DNA of 64,000 bases. Source: Schlegelella_A sp038234975 (lineage in GTDB: Bacteria; Pseudomonadota; Gammaproteobacteria; Burkholderiales; Burkholderiaceae_C). The notes under the pieces were generated by a model. It had not been told where the DNA came from. It did no database searches and saw nothing but the letters and a program-made list of their open reading frames with translations. Position 1 is the first letter of the stretch, and each line of letters begins with the position of its first letter. The position numbers and the translations under genes were made by a program. The DNA is taken from positions 9,242 to 73,241 of the forward strand of contig JBBSUK010000001.1 of assembly GCA_038234975.1 (NCBI GenBank), written 5' to 3'. Below are positions 59,106 to 64,000 of this stretch, piece by piece.

Positions 59106-59861
59106 CTATCGCCGGGCTGCGAACAACGCTCGAACGCGTTCGAGGTCCTCGGGCGTATCGACGCCGATACCGGGTTCGCCGTCGCTCACGTGGACGGCGA
59201 TGCGTTCGCCGTGCCACAGGATGCGCAACTGCTCGAGCCGTTCGATCTCCTCGAGCGGGCTCGCCGCCAGCTCCGGGTAGCGCCGCAGGAATCCGGCCCG
59301 ATACGCATAAAGGCCGACGTGACGCAGCGGTGCGTAGGCCGCCGTGTCGGGAATGCCGGCCGTGTCGCGGGCCCACGGAATCGGTGCACGCGAGAAGTAG
59401 AGGGCGCGCGAGCGTGCATCGAGGACGACCTTGACGATGTTCGGGTTCGCCGCGTCGGCCGGGTCGCGAATCGGATGGGCCGCCGTCGACGCGACGGCGC
59501 CGCCGTCTTCTTCCAGCGCGCGGGCGCACGCGTCGATCAGCGAAGGCTCGATCAGCGGCTCGTCGCCCTGCACGTTGACGACGATCTCCGCATCGTCGAA
59601 GCCGAGCGCGACGCAGGCCTCGGCCAGACGGTCGCTGCCGGTCGGATGCGCCGGGTCGGTGAGCAATGCCGCGACGCCGTGCTCGCGACACACAGCGACG
59701 ATGTCCGCGTGGTCGGCGGCGACGGTCACGTCGGCAGCCGCCGATCGCGCCGCCTGCCACGCCACCCGCACCACCATCGCAATCCCGTCGATATCGGCCA
59801 GGGGCTTTCGCGGCAACCGCGTCGAGCCGAGCCGTGCGGGAACGAGGACGTGGAAGGCCAC
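59106..59861 (-). CDS. kdsB: 3-deoxy-manno-octulosonate cytidylyltransferase
   Basis: A 251-residue CMP-KDO synthetase, which activates KDO for lipopolysaccharide core assembly. It has VPARLGSTRLPRKPLADIDG, VVNVQGDEPLIEPSLI, ALYFSRAPIPWARD and LRHVGLYAYRAGFLRRY, all conserved in KdsB. It follows the Trm112 gene by six bases. Clustering with lpxK matches the common betaproteobacterial order. Confidence 0.96.
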   Translation of the reverse strand: MAFHVLVPARLGSTRLPRKPLADIDGIAMVVRVAWQAARSAAADVTVAADHADIVAVCREHGVAALLTDPAHPTGSDRLAEACVALGFDDAEIVVNVQGDEPLIEPSLIDACARALEEDGGAVASTAAHPIRDPADAANPNIVKVVLDARSRALYFSRAPIPWARDTAGIPDTAAYAPLRHVGLYAYRAGFLRRYPELAASPLEEIERLEQLRILWHGERIAVHVSDGEPGIGVDTPEDLERVRALFAARR

Positions 59862-59867
59862 GCCGCC

Positions 59868-60080
59868 TCAGGGGTCCGGTGTATCCGAAGCGCCCGACGT
59901 GCGGCCCTCGATCGCGCGCGCTTCGCTCTCCAGCAACACGGGGACGCCGTCGCGAACCGGAAAGGCGAGGCCGTCGGCCAGGCAGACGAGCTCGACGCGC
60001 TCCTGTTCGGGTGGCCGCCAGTGCTGCAGCGGCCCCTTGCACAGCGGGCAGACGAGCAGGTCAAGCAGGCGGGTTTCCAT
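59868..60080 (-). CDS. Trm112 family protein
   Basis: A 70-residue small protein of the Trm112/YcaR type: LDLLVCPLCKGPLQ supplies two zinc-ligand-like cysteines, and VCLADGLAFPVRDGVPVLL completes the fold. In eukaryotes Trm112 activates methyltransferases; bacterial members are consistently found between lpxK and kdsB but their task is not established. The start overlaps the lpxK end by 20 bases. Confidence 0.92.
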   Translation of the reverse strand: METRLLDLLVCPLCKGPLQHWRPPEQERVELVCLADGLAFPVRDGVPVLLESEARAIEGRTSGASDTPDP

Positions 60081-61176
60081 GTGCGGGCGGGGCGGGTGCG
60101 GGGAGCGATTCGTCGCGGCTGCCGAGCGCTTCGAGCAGCGCCGCGGCGAACGCCGGATCGGGAACGAAGTCTAGCGTCGCGACCCAGACGCGCGTGCCGA
60201 TGCGCCGGCCGGGGTCGATCTTCACCGCGTCCTTCTCGGTGAGGACGACGTCACCCGCGGTGCTCGACCAGGGCAGCGTGTCGAAGGCGTGGTGGTCGGG
60301 CAGCGGATGCTCGACGATGTCGAGGCCGGCATCGCGCAGCATCGCGAAGAAGCGCGCCGGACGCGCCACCCCGGCGACGGCGACCACGGGCCGCCCGCGC
60401 AGTGCGTGCAGCGCCGCGAGCGACGGCGCGACGCCGGCCCGCCAGTCATCGAGCGTCGCGACGCCGGCGAGCACGCGTTGCGACGCATGGCCGGGCAGCG
60501 GGGTCGTCGGTGCGGCAGCGTTGTAGAGGATCAGGCGAGCCGGCGCGACGGTGGCGTCGACCCCGGGCGTCTGTCCGCTCGGCATCGCGGCTTCTCGCAG
60601 CGGCCCTGCGGGCAGCAGCCGCCCGTTGCCCATGCCGCGCTCGTCGAAGACGACGACCTCGACGTCGCGGCCCAGTGCGAGGTGCTGGAGGCCATCGTCG
60701 GCGACGATCACGTCGACCTCCGGGTGCGCCTGCAGCAGCGCGTGCGCCGCCGACACGCGATCGGCCGCGACGAACACCGCGACGCCGGTGCGCCTCCGCA
60801 GCACGACGGGTTCGTCGCCAGCGCGCCGCGGATCGGTCGTCGCTTCGACCTCGACGACATCGTCGCCGGACCGACCGTAGCCGCGCGAGACGATGCCGGG
60901 CTTTCGGCCCGCGGCACGCAGGATGTCGACCACCGCAATCACCGCCGGTGTCTTGCCCGCACCGCCGACGATCAGGTTGCCGACGACGACGACGCGCGCA
61001 GGCAGTCGATACACCGTCCGCCAGCCGCGCCTGAACGACGCGCGGCGCAACGCCACCGCCGCGCCGTAGAGCCAGGCCAGCGGCAGCAGGAAATCGCCCC
61101 CACGGCCGCGGTCGGTCCAGACATGTTGAAGGCCGGCAGCGAGCCGATCGACGTATCGCCTCGGCGTCGTCGCCAT
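60061..61176 (-). CDS. lpxK: tetraacyldisaccharide 4'-kinase
   Basis: A 371-residue membrane-associated kinase of lipid A biosynthesis that phosphorylates the 4' position. An N-terminal helix (about 28-46) anchors it, followed by GNLIVGGAGKTP (66-77, P-loop), SRGYGRSGDD, the VIVADDGLQH motif and VLTEKDAVKI. The length is normal. It lies 24 bp after exbD and overlaps the Trm112 gene. Confidence 0.95.
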   Translation of the reverse strand: MATTPRRYVDRLAAGLQHVWTDRGRGGDFLLPLAWLYGAAVALRRASFRRGWRTVYRLPARVVVVGNLIVGGAGKTPAVIAVVDILRAAGRKPGIVSRGYGRSGDDVVEVEATTDPRRAGDEPVVLRRRTGVAVFVAADRVSAAHALLQAHPEVDVIVADDGLQHLALGRDVEVVVFDERGMGNGRLLPAGPLREAAMPSGQTPGVDATVAPARLILYNAAAPTTPLPGHASQRVLAGVATLDDWRAGVAPSLAALHALRGRPVVAVAGVARPARFFAMLRDAGLDIVEHPLPDHHAFDTLPWSSTAGDVVLTEKDAVKIDPGRRIGTRVWVATLDFVPDPAFAAALLEALGSRDESLPAPAPPAHGNPPA

Positions 61177-61200
61177 CGGCCGGCGGGCGATCGAACCGTG

Positions 61201-61626
61201 TCAGCGACCCGCCGCGGTCGACGACTGGGTCGCGAACGTCAGCCGGCCGAGGCCGACGCGGCGTGCCGCGTCCATCACGTTGATCACGCTCTGATGCGCC
61301 GCGGTCGCGTCGGCAGAGATGATGAGCACCTTCTCGTTCGAGCCGGCTGCCGCTGCGGCGAGCTCGCTCGCCAGCGCATCGACGCTGCGCCCGTCGACGG
61401 GTTTGCGGTTGACGGCATAGCGACCGTCGGCGGCGACGGCGACGATGATCTCGTTCGGCTTGTCGCGCATCTGCTCCGAGTCGGCGACGGGCAGGGTCAC
61501 CTGCAGCTCGGTGAACTTCGAATAGGTCGTCGACAGCATCAGGAAGATGAGGACGACGAGCAGGACATCGATGAACGGGATCAGGTTGATCTCGGGCTCC
61601 TCGGGGCGAGGGCGACGAAAGTTCAC
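61201..61626 (-). CDS. exbD: ExbD/TolR-type protein (lpxK-linked)
   Basis: A 141-residue ExbD/TolR relative starting with GTG at 61626 inside the stop of the upstream ExbB gene. The membrane helix is LIPFIDVLLVVLIFLMLSTT with the channel aspartate, followed by a periplasmic domain (DGRYAVNRKPVDGR, VLIISADATAAHQSVINVMD). This pair is separate from the TonB-cluster set at 54.5-56.3 kb. The link to lpxK is widely conserved in betaproteobacteria. The partner process (TonB, Tol or lipid export) is not known. Confidence 0.92.
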   Translation of the reverse strand: MNFRRPRPEEPEINLIPFIDVLLVVLIFLMLSTTYSKFTELQVTLPVADSEQMRDKPNEIIVAVAADGRYAVNRKPVDGRSVDALASELAAAAAGSNEKVLIISADATAAHQSVINVMDAARRVGLGRLTFATQSSTAAGR

Positions 61627-62270
61627 GGCTCGGTCGGCGCGAAGCGGTCGGGCCGAATCGCGAAGCGCATGAGATGCGGGATCATGCGGTCCGACGCCTG
61701 CTCCATGTCGAGCGTGTAGGCATCGACGAGGCCGCGGAAGTAGCGATAGGCCATCAGCGAAGGAATGGCGATCATCAGGCCGAACGCGGTGTTGTAGAGC
61801 GCCACCGAGATGCCGTGCGCGAGCAGCGTCGGGTTGCCGCCGCCGGGCGCCTGCGAGCCGAAGATCTCGATCATGCCGATCACCGTTCCCATCAGGCCGA
61901 GCAGAGGCGCGGCGGATGCGATCGTGCCGAGGGTGTTGAGATAGCGCTCGAGGCGGTGAACCGCGGCGCGGCCGGCGCTCTCGAACGCGTTGCGCAGCGC
62001 CCCCTCGTTGAGCCGTGGATCGGCGATGAGGGCACGCAGCCCGGCCGCGAGCACCGCGCCGAGCACCGAGCTGTCGGCGAGCTTGGCGACGATGTCCGGC
62101 GTGGGCAGGTGACTGCGCGTGACCGAGATCACCTCGTCGAGAAGACGGGCCGGCGCGACGCGGGGCCGACGCAGGCTGACGACGCGTTCGATGATCAGTG
62201 CGAGGGCCGCGATGGAGCAGAGCACGAGAGGCCAGATCGGCCATCCGGCCGCTTGTATGATCGAAAGCAA
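61623..62270 (-). CDS. exbB: ExbB/TolQ-type protein (lpxK-linked)
   Basis: A 215-residue MotA/TolQ/ExbB proton channel. Helix 1 is near 9-31 (WPIWPLVLCSIAALALIIER), helices 2 and 3 contain LGTIASAAPLLGLMGTVIGM and AFGLMIAIPSLMAYRYF. The start is a TTG at 62270, with AAAGGG six bases upstream; a longer frame reaches 62408 but adds sequence unlike the family. It heads the minus-strand run exbB-exbD-lpxK-trm112-kdsB-adk and is divergent from xseA. Confidence 0.9.
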   Translation of the reverse strand: MLSIIQAAGWPIWPLVLCSIAALALIIERVVSLRRPRVAPARLLDEVISVTRSHLPTPDIVAKLADSSVLGAVLAAGLRALIADPRLNEGALRNAFESAGRAAVHRLERYLNTLGTIASAAPLLGLMGTVIGMIEIFGSQAPGGGNPTLLAHGISVALYNTAFGLMIAIPSLMAYRYFRGLVDAYTLDMEQASDRMIPHLMRFAIRPDRFAPTEP

Positions 62271-62484
62271 CGATGGCCCTTTCAGGTAGCCACCCGGATC
62301 GGGTGCTGTCTCCGGCGCTCTGCGGCGCAAGCGTGTGCGATGCGGGTGGATTATGGCGTGCGACGCCGCGAAGTCTTCCACCGCAACCGTGCACAAACGT
62401 GTGGACAACCCGCTCCGGCGTGCCGCGAACGCAGCAACGGCGCGGTGTCCGACGGATTGCCGCGAATTTCAGCAGAGCCGCGCC

Positions 62485-63765
62485 ATGACCTTGCCAGGCA
62501 CGGCGCTGGGCGTCTGGAGCGTGGCAGCGCTGGTGCATGCCATCGGCGATGCGGTGCAGGCGGGCTTTTCGAGCTGCACCGTGCGCGGCGACGTGGCGTC
62601 GTTCTCACGCTCGGCCAGCGGCCACTGCTACTTCAACCTCAAGGATCCGGACAGCGACGCCTCGATCCGCTGCGCGATGTTCCGTCGCGCGGCGCAGCTG
62701 TCGGCCTTCGTTCCTGCCGAAGGCGATGCCGTGGAGGTGCGTGGCCGCGTCGCGGTGTACGAGCCGAGGGGCGAGTTGCAGCTCGTCGTCGAGGCGGCCC
62801 GGCGCAGCGGCGCAGGTGCTCTGTACGAACGCTACCTCGTCGTCAAGGCTCGTCTCGAGGCTGAAGGGCTGTTCGACGCGGCGAGTCGTCGCCCGTTGCC
62901 GCGCCATCCCGCGGTCGTCGGTGTCGTCACGTCGCTGGGCGGTGCTGCGCTGCACGACGTCGCGACCGCACTGGCCCGTCGCGCTGCGCACCTGCAGGTC
63001 TTCGTCTATCCCAGCCTGGTTCAGGGACCCGACGCACCGGCCGCGCTGTGCACAGCGATCGCGTCGGCGGCCCGTCATGGCGCATGCGACGTGCTGCTGG
63101 TCTGCCGCGGCGGCGGATCGCTCGAGGATCTGTGGGCCTTCAACGACGAAGCTGTCGTCCGCGCGATCAGGGCGTCGCCCATCCCGGTGCTGAGCGGTGT
63201 CGGCCACGAGACCGACGTCACGCTGGCCGACCTCGCGGCCGACCTGCGCGCACCGACGCCGACGGCCGCGGCCGAGATCGTCGCTCGCCCGACGTCGGAC
63301 GCGCAGGCCGACCTCGACGCGTTCGCGGCGACGCTGCGACGCACGGTCCGCGACGCGATCGAGCGCGAACAGCAGCGGATGGATCGAGCCGCTGCGCGGC
63401 TGGCGTCGCCGGCCGCCGCGCTGCAGCGGCAGCTACACGCAATCGACCTGCTCGAGCAGCGATTGGCAACGACGGCACGCCGACGAACCGTCGAGCTGCA
63501 GCGCGGCCTCGACGCCTTCGACACGGCTATGCGCCTCGCCGGCGCGCGGTCTCTGCAGGCCGCGCGCAGTCGCCTGGACGGGGTGGCATGGCGGCTCGCC
63601 GCGGTCGACCCGAGCCGGACGCTGGCTAGGGGCTTTGCGCTGCTGCGCGACCCGGCTGGCCGCGCCATCACCGGTGTGGCTGCGTTGCGCACCGGCCAAC
63701 GTATCGCTGCAACGCTGGCCGACGGCGAAGCGCTGCTCACCGTCGACTCCGTTGCATTGCGCTGA
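62485..63765 (+). CDS. xseA: exodeoxyribonuclease VII large subunit
   Basis: A 426-residue ExoVII large subunit, which with XseB degrades single-stranded DNA. It has an N-terminal OB fold (about 1-110; TVRGDVASFSRSASGHCYFN), the catalytic domain (GVVTSLGGAALHDV, RGGGSLEDLW at 208-217, SGVGHETDVTLAD at 237-249) and a long helical tail (about 290-380) that binds XseB. The ATG at 62485 matches the family start; the frame is open 50 codons further without homology. XseB is not in the window. It is divergent from exbB, with a 214-bp gap. Confidence 0.95.
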   Translation: MTLPGTALGVWSVAALVHAIGDAVQAGFSSCTVRGDVASFSRSASGHCYFNLKDPDSDASIRCAMFRRAAQLSAFVPAEGDAVEVRGRVAVYEPRGELQLVVEAARRSGAGALYERYLVVKARLEAEGLFDAASRRPLPRHPAVVGVVTSLGGAALHDVATALARRAAHLQVFVYPSLVQGPDAPAALCTAIASAARHGACDVLLVCRGGGSLEDLWAFNDEAVVRAIRASPIPVLSGVGHETDVTLADLAADLRAPTPTAAAEIVARPTSDAQADLDAFAATLRRTVRDAIEREQQRMDRAAARLASPAAALQRQLHAIDLLEQRLATTARRRTVELQRGLDAFDTAMRLAGARSLQAARSRLDGVAWRLAAVDPSRTLARGFALLRDPAGRAITGVAALRTGQRIAATLADGEALLTVDSVALR

Positions 63766-63830
63766 CCGACCGCCTTTGACGCGGGCCGCGGGCCGCGCGG
63801 GCACGCGATGTGCCGCAGCCACGGGCTCCC

Positions 63831-63836
63831 TACAAT
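63831..63836 (+). promoter_or_regulatory. candidate -10 element of the superoxide dismutase gene
   Basis: TACAAT, 45 bases before the dismutase ATG. The -35 region is not clear. Confidence 0.4.
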
Positions 63837-63880
63837 CTCCTCGCTACGTGCAGAGACCACCGAGACCAACGAGGATCGCC

Positions 63881-64000
63881 ATGGAACACAAACTTCCGCC
63901 GCTGCCTTACGCCATGGACGCGCTCGCGCCCACCATGAGCAAGGAAACCTTCGAGTACCACTACGGCAAGCACCACAAGGCCTACGTCGACAAGCTCAAC
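63881..64000 (+). CDS. sodB: Fe/Mn superoxide dismutase (3'-truncated by window edge)
   Basis: The first 40 residues of a Fe/Mn superoxide dismutase: HKLPPLPYAMDALAPTMS and FEYHYGKHHKAYVDKLN match the N-terminal helix pair, including the first metal-ligand histidine in YHYGKHH. An iron form (SodB) is the usual betaproteobacterial enzyme, but the metal cannot be decided from this part. It lies 115 bp downstream of xseA, an order seen in other Burkholderiales. Confidence 0.92.
   Translation, partial: MEHKLPPLPYAMDALAPTMSKETFEYHYGKHHKAYVDKLN

Overview
The window is a densely coded, high-GC stretch of bacterial chromosome. Gene content and order point to a betaproteobacterium, most likely Burkholderiales: a PhaR-type polyhydroxyalkanoate regulator, a paaGIKABCDE set with a TetR-type PaaR, the smpB/ratA/rnfH block, and the order exbB-exbD-lpxK-trm112-kdsB-adk. 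This assignment is inferred from gene families only. There are no rRNA genes, CRISPR arrays, intact prophages or insertion sequences. About 60 protein genes and one tRNA (Val, GAC) are supported.

Layout. 1-8.1 kb: a partial ClpP-like peptidase, a small nucleotidyltransferase, an OmpR/EnvZ pair, a SIMPL-domain protein, an alpha/beta hydrolase, a RelA-type (p)ppGpp synthetase with a decayed hydrolase domain, and CreA. 8.1-11.6 kb: a tRNA-Val gene followed by loosely packed accessory DNA with small unknown genes, a HIRAN-like protein, an Hsp20 relic, a startless coding remnant and a lone receiver protein. 11.6-19.7 kb: a hydrolase, a Na+/H+ antiporter-family protein, and a sigma-54 signalling cluster (NtrC-type activator, PAS hybrid kinase, RpoN), then a type IB topoisomerase. 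19.7-30.3 kb: the phenylacetate degradation cluster paaG-I-K-A-B-C-D-E-R, an orphan branched-chain-type binding protein and paaZ. The cluster is preceded by two palindromes suited to repressor binding.

30.3-43.9 kb: housekeeping genes. These are phaR, a broken vanadium-haloperoxidase-like gene, rimO, a cystathionine beta-lyase-type enzyme, a cytochrome P450, smpB/ratA/rnfH, a DUF4124 protein, guaB, an MFS transporter, guaA, tadA and an LD-carboxypeptidase. 44-50.7 kb: an oligopeptide-type ABC importer (lipoprotein with a C-terminal membrane anchor, two permeases, one fused double ATPase). 50.8-57.5 kb: a TonB-dependent receptor and its own tonB-exbB-exbD-exbD-TPR set. 57.5-64 kb: an SDR dehydrogenase, adk, kdsB, trm112, lpxK and a second exbD/exbB pair on the minus strand, then xseA and the start of an Fe/Mn superoxide dismutase gene.

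How it fits together. The paa genes form one translationally coupled operon, with stop/start overlaps or short gaps throughout, probably repressed by its own PaaR. paaD-paaE and ompR-envZ are each separated by a copy of the same structured intercistronic repeat, in the same orientation and one base after the upstream stop. Several convergent gene pairs end in hairpins that contain or abut the two stop codons. I did not find a clearly new multi-gene system. The best leads are the intercistronic repeat family, the hairpins at convergent stops, the paired palindromes ahead of paaG, the self-contained sigma-54 locus and the accessory stretch after tRNA-Val.
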